Source: Pedobacter yonginensis (GTDB lineage Bacteria; Bacteroidota; Bacteroidia; Sphingobacteriales; Sphingobacteriaceae). Taken from it: a stretch of DNA of 64,000 nucleotides. The position numbers and the translations under genes were made by a program. This document shows positions 28,047-37,898 of the stretch, in pieces (position 1 is the stretch's first letter; the number at the start of each line of letters is the position of its first letter). The DNA lies in NCBI RefSeq assembly GCF_003173595.1, contig NZ_QGNZ01000004.1, forward strand, positions 372,001 to 436,000, read 5' to 3'. A model generated the notes under the pieces. The model was not told the origin of the DNA. It saw only the letters and a list, made by a program, of their open reading frames with translations, and did not search any database.

Positions 28047-29202
28047 TGGTAACTTGAGCAAGTATATTTTCGAGTTGCTGATGAATTTTAAAAGGATTAA
28101 AGCTTTTCGTGTGCAATTCAGCTATGTTTGAGGCCAATTCCTTTCGGTAGGCAGCATCTTGAAGCATCAAAAGCTTATCCATAATCAAGGCTTTGTTCAA
28201 TTCATTGATGTAGCAAAAGGTGTTTGGGTTTTCTAGCGCCACCCTTGCTGAACTGCTATAATCTGGCGATAGGATTAAAATTGGCAAATTAAATCCCATC
28301 ATGTCAATCAGTTTAGAGGGGAAATTGGTTTCCAAGAACACCCTATTTTCTGGATCAAAAGATTGAGCCACCACACAAACATCAATATGTTCATCGATGT
28401 AGTTAAGTAATTCCTCACGCTCTTTAAAAAAACCAATGTTTTTAATGGTTTTATGTGTTGTAAATGGGCCGCTATGCGGAAATCCTGTGCTGCTGATGTG
28501 CAATTCGGCATTTATTTCTGCTAAACAATCGGCTAAGTAAAGCAAGGGAATGTGTCCGTTGCTTATTGATCCAAAATACCCAAATATGAGTTTCTTATCC
28601 TGTTCTTTTTCTTGTTTGGGAATTTGCTTTTTGCTTAGGCCTCCAATCGGATATAAAACATCTCCCCAAACGCCATATCTTTTATAAAATTCTTCATTCA
28701 TTCCACTCGCTACACACAGTCTGGCTTTTGCAAATTGGTAGAATGTTTTTAGTCTTCTTCTTTTGATGAAATTATTGATGGGATCGGAAACGATTTGATT
28801 TTCGAGATCATCATGGCAAAAAATGACTAAGGGGATTTGATGTTTTTTAGCCAAACGATGTGCACTTGGAAGGAGGTAATCGCTCCATGTAGTTAAAATT
28901 ACATCGGGTTTTTCTTCATTAAATTGATGTTTAGCCTTTAAGTAAAGCAGATAGGAAACAATTTCTTCTCCAATCCACCTCAAGTACTTTCTAAAAAATA
29001 TTCTTCTAAAAAATTTGATGGCTTTGGTATGTTCGAGTTTTACCGTTTCCCATTTTTCATTCGGTTGGAAGCCCGCAAATTGGTGCGTAATCACCTTTAA
29101 ATGATGCCCTTGTGCCTCAAAAAGCTTGAAATGCCTGTAAATAATCAGTGGTCCTGCTACATCATTTACGGGCGTAATGCTTCCAATTAACCAAATTTTC
29201 AT
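28030..29202 (-). CDS. Glycosyltransferase, GT4-like
   Basis: A 390-residue GT-B type protein: N-terminal MKIWLIGSITPVND, DVILTTWSDYLLPSAHRLAKK, LVIFCHDDLENQ; C-terminal FGYFGSISNGHIPLLYLADC and FLETNFPSKLIDMMGFNLPI as the donor-side motif. It overlaps the upstream FkbM gene by an ATGA junction and the downstream methyltransferase by 17 bases. Confidence 0.77.
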   Translation of the reverse strand: MKIWLIGSITPVNDVAGPLIIYRHFKLFEAQGHHLKVITHQFAGFQPNEKWETVKLEHTKAIKFFRRIFFRKYLRWIGEEIVSYLLYLKAKHQFNEEKPDVILTTWSDYLLPSAHRLAKKHQIPLVIFCHDDLENQIVSDPINNFIKRRRLKTFYQFAKARLCVASGMNEEFYKRYGVWGDVLYPIGGLSKKQIPKQEKEQDKKLIFGYFGSISNGHIPLLYLADCLAEINAELHISSTGFPHSGPFTTHKTIKNIGFFKEREELLNYIDEHIDVCVVAQSFDPENRVFLETNFPSKLIDMMGFNLPILILSPDYSSSARVALENPNTFCYINELNKALIMDKLLMLQDAAYRKELASNIAELHTKSFNPFKIHQQLENILAQVTNGALL

Positions 29203-30047
29203 TTACAAGCCAATATTAGTTCCCCACTTTGTTGGAGCGTGAAACCGTGTTTAACGAGCGTGATCATAATCATTTCTCGGCTATTAAATTCATCGTGTAT
29301 CTCGATAGCGATACATTTGGTTTTAGACAAGAAAAAGCTGGCATCTGCCTCATCTTCAAAGAGGTATCGTTCGGCACCTTCAATATCGATTTTGAGGACA
29401 TCAATTTCAGTGATTTGATATTCCTTCATCAATTGTGCAATCGTGATTGCGTACACATCAGCATCTTTTTCAAGCGCAACTTCTACAAGAGCTAAAGACC
29501 AACTTTCCCCATCCCGAAAGTCTTTTGTAATTTTTAAGAATGCATTTTTGCCCCAAATACCCTTGTTAATCAGTGTAGTAGCGTGCAGGGCATTTAATTC
29601 TGTATTTTTTGCTGCACAGGCCAAATTTTCAACATCGGGTTCTACACAGTAAATTTTGGCAGCTGGAAAGGCGTTTTTAAGATAGGTAGTGGTGTAACCT
29701 ACATTTGCCCCACAATCTATAATGGTGTTTACTTTGATGTTATTCTTTTTAAGCAATTTCACTAATGGGGCATATTCTTGATCAAGGAAAATTTGCTTGA
29801 AAACATAACCATCACTGGAATTCTTTCGAATGAAAGATGATATTCCTTCAAAATCTTCTACAATAAATCCATTAGGTGCTTTTTTAACTTTGGCTTTAAG
29901 GCCATATAATTTCTCTACTAAAAATCTGGAATGAATCAAGTTATTTATTTTCCCTGTTGGGTGAACATACATTTCCTTGAGAAGTGATGCGATTTCCTTT
30001 AATGAAAAAACACTGAACGACTTTATTTTGTCAATCGTTATGCCCAA
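29199..30047 (-). CDS. FkbM-family SAM-dependent methyltransferase
   Basis: A 282-residue methyltransferase: motif I TIIDCGANVGYTTTYL, acidic YCVEPDVEN and the FkbM signature DVLKIDIEGAERYLFED, with Ile-Glu-Gly in place of the more common Val-Glu-Gly. The start is read as TTG 30047, in a 10-base overlap with the upstream GT gene; the next ATG would remove about 25 variable residues only, so the true start is uncertain. Confidence 0.85.
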   Translation of the reverse strand: MGITIDKIKSFSVFSLKEIASLLKEMYVHPTGKINNLIHSRFLVEKLYGLKAKVKKAPNGFIVEDFEGISSFIRKNSSDGYVFKQIFLDQEYAPLVKLLKKNNIKVNTIIDCGANVGYTTTYLKNAFPAAKIYCVEPDVENLACAAKNTELNALHATTLINKGIWGKNAFLKITKDFRDGESWSLALVEVALEKDADVYAITIAQLMKEYQITEIDVLKIDIEGAERYLFEDEADASFFLSKTKCIAIEIHDEFNSREMIMITLVKHGFTLQQSGELILACK

Positions 30048-31261
30048 TTTTTTCTAATTTTTAATACTTTGAGGAAGGTTTTTTCAAGGGCTTCCATTGC
30101 ACTCGCGGTGCTAAATTTAGTTTGATGTGGAAAAGGTTTTTGTTCGGAAATAGCATTCACTTGTAGCCACATCTTTTCAGCCAGATCTTCAGCATTTAGC
30201 GGGTCGAAGTACGTTGGGTAATCACCCATTAATTCTCGATGTCCTTCTAAATCACTTAACAAAACTGGGCAACCCAAGTTTGCGGCTTCGAGCGGGGGCA
30301 TGTTTGATGGGCCTAAAAATGTAGGCATTGTTAAGGCAATCGCATTTTTGTAAAAAGTGTAGAGTTCTGCATTGGAGACAAAACCCAGCATTTTTACGTC
30401 CCCTTTTAAATTATTATTGTTTAGGTAAAATTTAATGTATTCGAGATTACCTTTATCTGATCCCGTTAAAACGAGTTTTAAATTGGGTCTTTTGCTCAAT
30501 AGAAGTTTAAATGCGTCTATCAAAGTAATGTGGTTTTTGTGCGCCCAAAATTGTGCAGGATAGATAAAGAATTCATTTTTATTTAAACCATACTGCTGCA
30601 ATATTAAATGCTGTTCAGATTGCTCAACATGCTGATTGATAATGTTTCCTGGAAACATGGGCATTACAGAGATACGATCTTTATTGAGGTTGGTGTATCG
30701 GATCAGTTCTTTCTTCCCAGTTTCGGTTTCAGTTAAAATGGCTAATGCCTTCACAATAACATGGTTGTAGTAATTTTGTCGTGATTTCAAACTTTCAGCG
30801 AATTCTGGAAACATATACGTCGATTCATGCCCAATATCCCAATGGGTGGTTATAAAAGGATAATTGAAGGTGTTTCCATCTGGGTTTGCATAAAATAGTA
30901 ATGCAATGTTGTTCGATCTTAAATTTTTAACGATGTATTGATCTCTCGCCCCGGCATGTAGGTGTTCGATGCGGTTGATGAGATGTTTAAAAGGTCTAAA
31001 TCCCAGCTTCCGCAACACCAACAATATTGTTTTTCTGATGAAATCGCTAAATCCGGCATTTTTGAAAGGATGAAAAGACAGCAAAGATTGGTTAAAGGTG
31101 AGTTTAGTTTTTCCGGTAAAATCTAAAAATACGATTTCGATTTCATCGTTAAATTGGTAGTCGTCTATCGCTTTTAAAAGCTGAGTGGTGTAAGAAAACC
31201 CACCACCAGCATTTGGGGCATAGTTCTCATTGAAGGGAATGCCAATCTTTACTTTATGCAT
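30038..31261 (-). CDS. Glycosyltransferase family 4
   Basis: A 407-residue GT-B enzyme: KIGIPFNENYAPNAGGGFSY at the N-terminus, FIYPAQFWAHKNHITLIDAF opening the donor domain, and the E motif in GPSNMPPLEAANLGCPVLL. The ATG at 31261 lies 44 bases after the upstream FkbM stop. The similarity of the FIYPAQFWAHKNH segment to mannosyltransferase-like GT4 enzymes is noted but does not fix the donor. Confidence 0.87.
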   Translation of the reverse strand: MHKVKIGIPFNENYAPNAGGGFSYTTQLLKAIDDYQFNDEIEIVFLDFTGKTKLTFNQSLLSFHPFKNAGFSDFIRKTILLVLRKLGFRPFKHLINRIEHLHAGARDQYIVKNLRSNNIALLFYANPDGNTFNYPFITTHWDIGHESTYMFPEFAESLKSRQNYYNHVIVKALAILTETETGKKELIRYTNLNKDRISVMPMFPGNIINQHVEQSEQHLILQQYGLNKNEFFIYPAQFWAHKNHITLIDAFKLLLSKRPNLKLVLTGSDKGNLEYIKFYLNNNNLKGDVKMLGFVSNAELYTFYKNAIALTMPTFLGPSNMPPLEAANLGCPVLLSDLEGHRELMGDYPTYFDPLNAEDLAEKMWLQVNAISEQKPFPHQTKFSTASAMEALEKTFLKVLKIRKNWA

Positions 31262-31305
31262 GCTTGTTTAACAAATTCTTTTTTGTCGGTGTTACTTTGA
31301 ATAGA

Positions 31306-32232
31306 TTAGATATTGTAAATCAATCTATTTGGCCCAGCGATGTTAATTTTAATTTCTCCAGCGATAACCTGTTCAAATACATCAATATCCGATGCGCTAA
31401 AGGCTGCAATATCGAAATAAGGTATTGTAGCGTTATAGTTAGATATGTAATAATGAATTTGTTCAATGGTATTTGCATTATTTACATTCAAGGACAGCAT
31501 AAACCTACCCGTGTGATCGTAAAGAGCCAAATACTCATACCCAAGTTCTTTAAGCAGATCGAATAGCAATAAACCATTTTCTCCAACCTCTCTTAAATGG
31601 TGCTCAGAATATTCAAAAAATATTATTGGTGTTTGTTGATTAATAAAACGAGCTGCACCTTTCAATACTTTGAAATCAAAGCCATCAGTATCAATTTTCA
31701 AAACTTTAGATCTTGCAAACGTGTTTGGATTTTGGTCAACTAACGAATCTAAAGTCTGTATTGTTATTTTTTCATTCTGTCTGGACACGTCGATTTTTAA
31801 GGTGCCGCTGTCGTGGTTTAACGCGCCGTGAATAACTTCATTCTTCTCTCCCAAGAAAGCTTTAAAGAGCTGAATCTTATCAAACTGTTTAACGTTCTCA
31901 TCAAGAAGTTTAAAATATTTGTCATCTCCCTCAATGCAAACAATTGGCACGTCGTTTAATTGCTTGATAATGGCAACACCATCACCAATATTAGCGCCTA
32001 CATCAACCACACTTAAATCCGGAAATTTTTGCTTTACGATTTCAACCAATCTTGAAAGGTTTTGGTCATAATTTTGATATAGGAACTTAGAATTATGGAT
32101 ATGACTGTGGTTCATTTTCATGTTAAACCCACCAATATTTCTTTCTGTAATCTGGTTAGGGTCAGTTCGATCCGTTCTGGAAATTTGAATTCCTATTGAT
32201 TTTAAAATGTTCTTGAGTAATTTTTCAATCAT
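31306..32232 (-). CDS. FkbM-family SAM-dependent methyltransferase
   Basis: A 308-residue methyltransferase: motif I SVVDVGANIGDGVAII, acidic VCIEGDDKYF and the signature KVLKIDTDGFDFKVLKGA, where Thr-Asp-Gly replaces the usual Val-Glu-Gly. The altered signature marks it as the most divergent of the five FkbM genes here. An alternative ATG inside (at NMKMNHSHIH) would shorten it by about 35 residues, but the longer form keeps an N-terminal helix seen in relatives. Upstream stop is 18 bases away. Confidence 0.82.
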   Translation of the reverse strand: MIEKLLKNILKSIGIQISRTDRTDPNQITERNIGGFNMKMNHSHIHNSKFLYQNYDQNLSRLVEIVKQKFPDLSVVDVGANIGDGVAIIKQLNDVPIVCIEGDDKYFKLLDENVKQFDKIQLFKAFLGEKNEVIHGALNHDSGTLKIDVSRQNEKITIQTLDSLVDQNPNTFARSKVLKIDTDGFDFKVLKGAARFINQQTPIIFFEYSEHHLREVGENGLLLFDLLKELGYEYLALYDHTGRFMLSLNVNNANTIEQIHYYISNYNATIPYFDIAAFSASDIDVFEQVIAGEIKINIAGPNRLIYNI

Positions 32233-32250
32233 GAGTTTTAAGCCGAAGGC

Positions 32251-33201
32251 TTAATAGGTAAAAAATTGTTTAATCCTAAATGCCGTTTTTCTTAATCTAT
32301 CTTTAAAGTAGCGAATGTCTTTCTTTATTTTCACTTTGTTTCCATAAAAGTCGCCCCGCCCACTATATCCCAACTCCATAGCCTTTAAAATTTCTGGTAG
32401 AACCACAGCATCCAGTTTCTTTAGTTGGAATCTTTGTGAAAGTAAAGGTGGGCGTAAATTTGTGGTGTTATGTGTTGCGCTGCCCAGATATAAATGTTGT
32501 GAGGTTGATAGATTTGGATAAAGGGTAACCCAACTGTTGAGGATGCATACTGCCAGCCATTGTATATCCCAAGTATTAAATTGATTTTTAATTTGCGCTG
32601 TTAGCATGCCTTCCATATCAGCGCTGTTATTCAGATTAAATTTTTTCATTAATCCTTTTTGTTTTAGCTCCGTTAACAATTTTTCGGCATCATATTCATA
32701 CTTATTCCACCTATCTGCCCAAGTTGCCCAACCCCAACAATCGGCAGCTGGCGCAAAAAAAGTTGGTGGAAATTTTGGTCCATTTGCAAAGAAATTACAA
32801 GAACCAATTTGCCCCACACGTTTATCTTCCTGATATACCTGCAAAGCATCGTTCATGTAAGACAGAAAATACGGGGACAAATTAAGATCGTCTTCTAAAA
32901 TGATGGCTTTACCATATTTGTTGATGATTTCTGTAACCCCTTGAATGATAGATGCTGCCAAGCCAATATTTTTGTCTGATTCATTGATTATCACCTCTCT
33001 ACACCACTTCGAACTTCGAATGAGATCTCTTACTTGTTGTATGTCGTTTACTTCTTTTTTAGAAGCATTTTCCTGTATTCCATCAGCATAAATGTACAAG
33101 GTAGATTCACTCGCCAGCTCATTTTTTGCCAAAGCATTTAACAGAATTTGGGTATTTTCAAATCGGTTATATACAAAGAGTACAATGGGTGCTAATTCCA
33201 T
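32251..33201 (-). CDS. GT-A glycosyltransferase, GNT-I-like
   Basis: A 316-residue protein opening APIVLFVYNRFENTQILLNA with LYIYADGIQ and a strong metal motif in AIILEDDLNLSPYFL (about residues 95-109). The E-D-D motif and the downstream GWATWADRW region match the GNT-I/GT13-like bacterial transferases. It overlaps the upstream fucosyltransferase gene by 10 bases. Confidence 0.78.
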   Translation of the reverse strand: MELAPIVLFVYNRFENTQILLNALAKNELASESTLYIYADGIQENASKKEVNDIQQVRDLIRSSKWCREVIINESDKNIGLAASIIQGVTEIINKYGKAIILEDDLNLSPYFLSYMNDALQVYQEDKRVGQIGSCNFFANGPKFPPTFFAPAADCWGWATWADRWNKYEYDAEKLLTELKQKGLMKKFNLNNSADMEGMLTAQIKNQFNTWDIQWLAVCILNSWVTLYPNLSTSQHLYLGSATHNTTNLRPPLLSQRFQLKKLDAVVLPEILKAMELGYSGRGDFYGNKVKIKKDIRYFKDRLRKTAFRIKQFFTY

Positions 33202-34049
33202 GTGATCGCTTTTTGAATCCAGTTTTTCAATAAAATTCCTTTTGGTTCTTCCGTTTCTGTGCTAAAACCACTCCAGTATTTTGGGGCAATTACTGTTGCC
33301 TTCTTTTTGTTTAAGTAAGCACCCCACCAGCTAAATGAGCTATTGGCGATGATGCAGACATCCGAATGGATTAAAAATTGAAAGTCGGTAATCGCATTGT
33401 GGTTTGAAATGTACTTATTCTTGATGTAATGAAACTCATTTTCTACAAATTTTGGATCATCAGAAACAAAAACAAAGAAGCTTTGATCTGGGTTGATTTC
33501 AGAAATTGCATCGTGGTAATAAGAAATGGGCAATGCAAAGTTCATTTCAAGGTAATCCGTACGCCGGATGTGAATGGCTATTATTCTTTTGTCTTTTGGG
33601 AAGTTCCCCGCAATTTTTTTAAACGCTACTTGATGATGATTTTTTACTTCAAAAAGTGTTTTAATTTCTTCTTTTGATGAGGCAAAATAATCTTCTGATT
33701 GAAAAAAGCCTTGAAACATCAATTGGTCTTTGATTTTAAACTTTTGGATTTCGAAGTCCAATTCATTTGAAAACACTTCAGTTTTTAACCCGAATAAATT
33801 TTTTAAATTTTGGTAAAATATGGCTCTTAAACGGTAGCTAAAGAAATTTTTATAGCCTTTGATTCCAAATAAGTACGTGTCAAAAAATTGAAAAGCATCT
33901 TGTTTAACATTAAAAAAATCGATTAATAGATAGGTTTCTATACTCTTGTCTAGATAAAATTTAACGCCCAATTTTTTGGCAGTGGCATAGGCGAAAGCAT
34001 ATTGAAACAATTGATTTCCCATTCTGCCTTCAATTCTTACTGCAATCAA
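33192..34049 (-). CDS. Alpha-1,2-fucosyltransferase-like, glycosyltransferase family 11
   Basis: A 285-residue GT11 enzyme. The N-terminal GRMGNQLFQYAFAYATAKKL is the hallmark of the family, and AIHIRRTDYLE (about residues 155-165) is its conserved Arg-containing fucose-binding motif; FSWWGAYLNKK (about 243) is the third conserved block. GT11 moves fucose from GDP-fucose in alpha-1,2 linkage. No GDP-fucose synthesis gene lies in the window, so the donor must come from elsewhere. TTG start in a TTGA overlap with the upstream gene. Confidence 0.87.
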   Translation of the reverse strand: MIAVRIEGRMGNQLFQYAFAYATAKKLGVKFYLDKSIETYLLIDFFNVKQDAFQFFDTYLFGIKGYKNFFSYRLRAIFYQNLKNLFGLKTEVFSNELDFEIQKFKIKDQLMFQGFFQSEDYFASSKEEIKTLFEVKNHHQVAFKKIAGNFPKDKRIIAIHIRRTDYLEMNFALPISYYHDAISEINPDQSFFVFVSDDPKFVENEFHYIKNKYISNHNAITDFQFLIHSDVCIIANSSFSWWGAYLNKKKATVIAPKYWSGFSTETEEPKGILLKNWIQKAITWN

Positions 34050-34837
34050 TTTTTTGTTTTTTTAAACCAAAAACAGCCACAACCCCAATTTTGAGCATCA
34101 GATTGTTCTTTGGTTGCATCTTTTATAATCCCTACACCGATATGGTCATCTGGAATTAAAGAAAATTCTATTAATTTCAATTCCTTAAAATAGGAAAGGA
34201 TTTGCTCGTATGAATAAATTCGATGGGCATTATAAGCGATCATGGCTTTGCCAATAGGAAATACAACAAGTAAGTCTCCATCTTCCGCAAGCACTCTTAT
34301 TAATTCTGACATGGCTTTCAAATCACCATCATAATCTATCGGATCGCCATATCTGCCTAAGCCAACATGTTCTACGGTGTGCATGCAGGATAGGGAAGGA
34401 ATCGAATTTGATTCAAAATGCAAGTTTGTTAAATCGGCATGTGCTGATTTTAAGTTCGATAAATGGAGGCTTGCTGGCCTGTAATCATAAAACTCGAACG
34501 GAATGAAGGCAGAAACAAGCGTGCAAAAGTTTAAAGTAGAGCTGATGTCAACATGTTTCATCGGCTTCGTTTGTGCCAAAATTCTTGCCGCCCATGCCGG
34601 GTGGTAGGTATAGTGCGGTTCAATATTGGTAAAGGAAGTTTTATCCGTTAAGATGGGATAGGCTTTAAAATTGCCATCAAATCTTTTATTACTTAGGGCT
34701 TCACTTTTCTTAAAATCTTCCAAATCTTTTTTGAATTCTTGATGGTACTTCTTCTCGGTTAAGAAACTCTTGCTGGCTCGGTAGAAATGAGATATAACTA
34801 ATGATTTTTTGATAAATAGCTTAATTTTTTGGTTCAT
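34046..34837 (-). CDS. DUF268-like protein
   Basis: A 263-residue soluble protein. The central block with VDISSTLNFCTLVSAF, FYDYRPASLHL, SCMHTVEHVGLGRYGDPIDY and LADGDLLVVFPIG-type residues matches DUF268, a group found in polysaccharide clusters and built like a methyltransferase without a canonical glycine-rich motif. Whether it is catalytic is unknown. It lies between a GT2 and the fucosyltransferase gene; ATG 34837. Confidence 0.75.
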   Translation of the reverse strand: MNQKIKLFIKKSLVISHFYRASKSFLTEKKYHQEFKKDLEDFKKSEALSNKRFDGNFKAYPILTDKTSFTNIEPHYTYHPAWAARILAQTKPMKHVDISSTLNFCTLVSAFIPFEFYDYRPASLHLSNLKSAHADLTNLHFESNSIPSLSCMHTVEHVGLGRYGDPIDYDGDLKAMSELIRVLAEDGDLLVVFPIGKAMIAYNAHRIYSYEQILSYFKELKLIEFSLIPDDHIGVGIIKDATKEQSDAQNWGCGCFWFKKTKN

Positions 34838-34863
34838 TTAAATTACAGGGATGTCTTTCAGGA

Positions 34864-35772
34864 TTATTTAATAAATTTTTGGATTAGATTTTTGAGGTGA
34901 CTTTTAAAAGGGGTTTGGTTTTGCTTTGACGAATTAAAAATTCCATCTTGTTTTGTTTTGCTCACCAAACGAATGGGTCTGCTATCCAAATCATCAAACC
35001 AGGTACATCTATGTTTGTTACTCAGTATGTAATCAATATCTCGATCTTCTATTTCGTCAAAAAACGGAATCAACAACTGAGTGGCCCTCAACGATATGGA
35101 TTTTCTTCGGCTCCAGGCATCTCTCAAGTAATAAGAATCATTAATTAGCCGATGGTAGTAATAACTGTTTGCTAGCACCACAACTTTTGCGCCTGTTAAA
35201 AGTTGCCTTAGGCCGAAGCCCCATGTATCCAAAGCCCCAGCAAATTCTGGGTAACCACCAGCTTTTACCCAACTGTTTTTAGTGAAAAGATAATTTCCAC
35301 CAGAACCAGGCGTAAATGATGTGGATAAAGCCATTTCTTTTTCAAAAACCCCACTGGGCAAGGTCCAAATCGTGTCGGTTTCTGTCTTAGTTTTCGAAAA
35401 ATAATAGTGGTGCTGAAATGAAGCTACATCTGCTTCTGTTTCCTGAAAATGGCTTAATAATGGCGCAATGCTATTTTCTTCTAAAACATTGTCGGCATCT
35501 AAACAAAACAAAAGCTCGTTTTTGCTGGCTTCTATTGCAGTGTTTCTTGCGGCACCGCCCCCTTTATTTCTGCCGTGTTCGATAACTTGTATTGTAGGGT
35601 ATGTGCTTTGAAGCCCGATTAAAACAGTTTGCGTATCATTCGTTGATCCATCGTTTACGATAATCAATTCGTCGCCATTTTTAAAGTTGGTATCAAGGAT
35701 AGAACGAACAGCTTCCTCTATAGTTTGCGCACAATTATATGCTGGGATAAAAAATGAAATCGCGGTGTTCAT
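34864..35772 (-). CDS. Glycosyltransferase family 2
   Basis: A 302-residue GT-A enzyme: ISFFIPAYNCAQTIEEAV, IIVNDGSTNDT (about residue 40) and LLFCLDADNVLEE as the metal motif (about 90). Between these, NKGGGAARNTAIEASKN is the conserved GT2 loop. It directly follows the acyltransferase gene (TAG and ATG touching). The C-terminal 40 residues are basic (LKNLIQKFIK). Confidence 0.87.
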   Translation of the reverse strand: MNTAISFFIPAYNCAQTIEEAVRSILDTNFKNGDELIIVNDGSTNDTQTVLIGLQSTYPTIQVIEHGRNKGGGAARNTAIEASKNELLFCLDADNVLEENSIAPLLSHFQETEADVASFQHHYYFSKTKTETDTIWTLPSGVFEKEMALSTSFTPGSGGNYLFTKNSWVKAGGYPEFAGALDTWGFGLRQLLTGAKVVVLANSYYYHRLINDSYYLRDAWSRRKSISLRATQLLIPFFDEIEDRDIDYILSNKHRCTWFDDLDSRPIRLVSKTKQDGIFNSSKQNQTPFKSHLKNLIQKFIK

Positions 35773-37014
35773 CTATGACGCTAACATTGGAGTTTGTTTG
35801 TGTTTCAAATAGAGTATTTTCTTCTCAAAGAATTGATAACTTAAATGAGAGATTCCAATCACTACAAATAAATACAAAATGAAGGTAAATACCTGTAAAA
35901 TAGGATGTTCGTCTAGATTATTTAATCCAAAAGACTGAAGTGCGATAATCAAAAATGCGATTATAGGATTGTGAAAAATATATATCCCGTAGGATATTTT
36001 TCCTAAATAATCCACAAACTTAAACTTAAAAAATTTCAGAAAAATGGGCTTATTCTTCACAAATGGCAATATTAATGAAACGGCTAATACATTAATCAGT
36101 GTGTAAGAATAAAATGCTCTAATGTTCACAAAGAGATATTTTGTCTGCTGTACAAACCAAAATGCAGGAAAATTAAAGCCTAAACTTTTTCCTTCAACCA
36201 AAAAATAGCCTGACTTTCGAAGTGCAATTAAATTGATTATACCTACAGTTAAGCAGATCAAAATCATTGAAAAAAGAAAGAGATATGGTTTTACCAATTT
36301 AAAATTGAAAACAGCAAGTGCGGCTCCGGTAGCCAGCGCATCGGCCTGACAAAAGGTGTTGCTGTATATAAATTCTCCTAACCAGTACCGATCTTCAAAA
36401 ACGTGAATGCCATACAAGGCAGACCATAACCGAATTAATGGACAAATAATGAGTATGCCTATGATGATGTGTTTCAGCCTTTTTACGGATGCAAAATAAA
36501 CAACGAAAGGAAAAATCAAGTAGAATTGCTCCTCAACTGCTAATGACCATAGATGCCCAAAAAATTGATTTGAACTATCTCCTAAATCTAAAAGGTACCG
36601 AAAATTGATTTTAAGATTATAGGTATAAGTGAGGTAATAAGGCATATCCTTAGTTACTGCATTATAGCCCCCTTTAAACGTTTCATTATTGAGTAGGGAA
36701 GGTATATTTAAACTCAAAATAATCAACACGCTAAACACGCCTAAAAAAGCGTAGTAAAGTGGGAAAATTCTAAGCGAGCGTTTATAATAAAAGTTAGCCA
36801 AATATTTTTTGAGGCTAGTGTCTTTCTTTTCTTGCAATAGTATTCTGGTAATTAAAAAGCCAGACAACACAAAGAAAATATTCACACCAATCCATCCAAA
36901 TTTTAAGGAAAGCAGGTAGCCTGGCCAATGTGCTGAGATGACCAGGAAGGCAGATAATGCCCTGATTCCATTTAGTCCTTCAATGTAATTTTTTGGATTA
37001 ATTGGAGTGGTCAT
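35773..37014 (-). CDS. Acyltransferase-3 family integral membrane protein
   Basis: A 413-residue polytopic protein with about ten membrane segments, the longest of the four in the locus. The signature GLNGIRALSAFLVISAHW holds the catalytic-type His, then FFVLSGFLITRI and FYYKRSLRIFPLYY. It overlaps the upstream exostosin-like gene by 17 bases. Confidence 0.88.
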   Translation of the reverse strand: MTTPINPKNYIEGLNGIRALSAFLVISAHWPGYLLSLKFGWIGVNIFFVLSGFLITRILLQEKKDTSLKKYLANFYYKRSLRIFPLYYAFLGVFSVLIILSLNIPSLLNNETFKGGYNAVTKDMPYYLTYTYNLKINFRYLLDLGDSSNQFFGHLWSLAVEEQFYLIFPFVVYFASVKRLKHIIIGILIICPLIRLWSALYGIHVFEDRYWLGEFIYSNTFCQADALATGAALAVFNFKLVKPYLFLFSMILICLTVGIINLIALRKSGYFLVEGKSLGFNFPAFWFVQQTKYLFVNIRAFYSYTLINVLAVSLILPFVKNKPIFLKFFKFKFVDYLGKISYGIYIFHNPIIAFLIIALQSFGLNNLDEHPILQVFTFILYLFVVIGISHLSYQFFEKKILYLKHKQTPMLAS

Positions 37015-37897
37015 TTAGTTCTTTAACTACATATTTACACCATTTTTGATAGTATAAATCGTTGTAAAACAGTGCTTTTGCTGCCTTGCCCTTTTTTTTG
37101 GCCTCTTGCGGATTCAGATTTTCAACTAATTCTGATAATTCCTTAATATCCTTCACATAATAGCTGTAATCATCCCAATTGATGTATTTCTGAAACGGCC
37201 GTACGTCTAAATCACCTATTAGGCACGGGGCTACACCAAGTTGCATGGCTTCAAAAAACCGAAATGAATTAGCGCTGGTGCCTCTCGGGCAAAGCGCTAT
37301 GTGCGATGCCATGATGTTTAGGTTAAATTGTTTCCCCTGAATCCACCGTTTATAAAATCTAGTAGGTAAGTTGCCACCTAAGTTAATTTCAGGATTATGC
37401 TGATAAAAATCGAAAAGCTGTTGCCTTAAAGGATGAGTTTGTACAGATCCATTAAATGAACCAATATATTTCTTTTTGATCGGGAAAAGCGGATGCTTGT
37501 GTAAAGCGCACAAGATCGGAATATCGATCCCTTCATTGGTCGTTCTTGCAGCTGTAAACTCCAAGATATTTGTAGCGGTTAATAGCGTTCCTCCATCAAA
37601 TTGTGTTATCGTAAAAGTTTTTTCCGAATCAATTAACACATTTTCCACCATTGGGTTTAAGGCATCCAAACCATCGCCGTTTTCTGCAAAATTGTGGTTG
37701 ATGTGCCACCTGGTCCAAAATACGGGCAGGTAATGCCAATCCGCAGCCTTAGCGTCTTTTGTTATCAGTTGAGGGTTTTTATTCAGGTAAATCAGGAAGT
37801 CTTGTTCTACCCCATAATCTATGTTATGATTTGGATAAACAAAGCTCTGGCTTGGGGGTTGCAAATGCTGTTCGACTGGAAGAATATAAATCTTCAT
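36998..37897 (-). CDS. Exostosin-family glycosyltransferase (GT47-like)
   Basis: A 299-residue protein of the exostosin group. Evidence is the C-terminal signature IALCPRGTSANSFRFFEAM followed by GVAPCLIGDLDVRPF, and the upstream GSFNGSVQTHPLRQQLFDF segment. Exostosin domains in bacteria transfer sugars onto polysaccharides. It begins one base after the upstream methyltransferase stop. Confidence 0.82.
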   Translation of the reverse strand: MKIYILPVEQHLQPPSQSFVYPNHNIDYGVEQDFLIYLNKNPQLITKDAKAADWHYLPVFWTRWHINHNFAENGDGLDALNPMVENVLIDSEKTFTITQFDGGTLLTATNILEFTAARTTNEGIDIPILCALHKHPLFPIKKKYIGSFNGSVQTHPLRQQLFDFYQHNPEINLGGNLPTRFYKRWIQGKQFNLNIMASHIALCPRGTSANSFRFFEAMQLGVAPCLIGDLDVRPFQKYINWDDYSYYVKDIKELSELVENLNPQEAKKKGKAAKALFYNDLYYQKWCKYVVKELNDHSN

Positions 37898-37898
37898 T

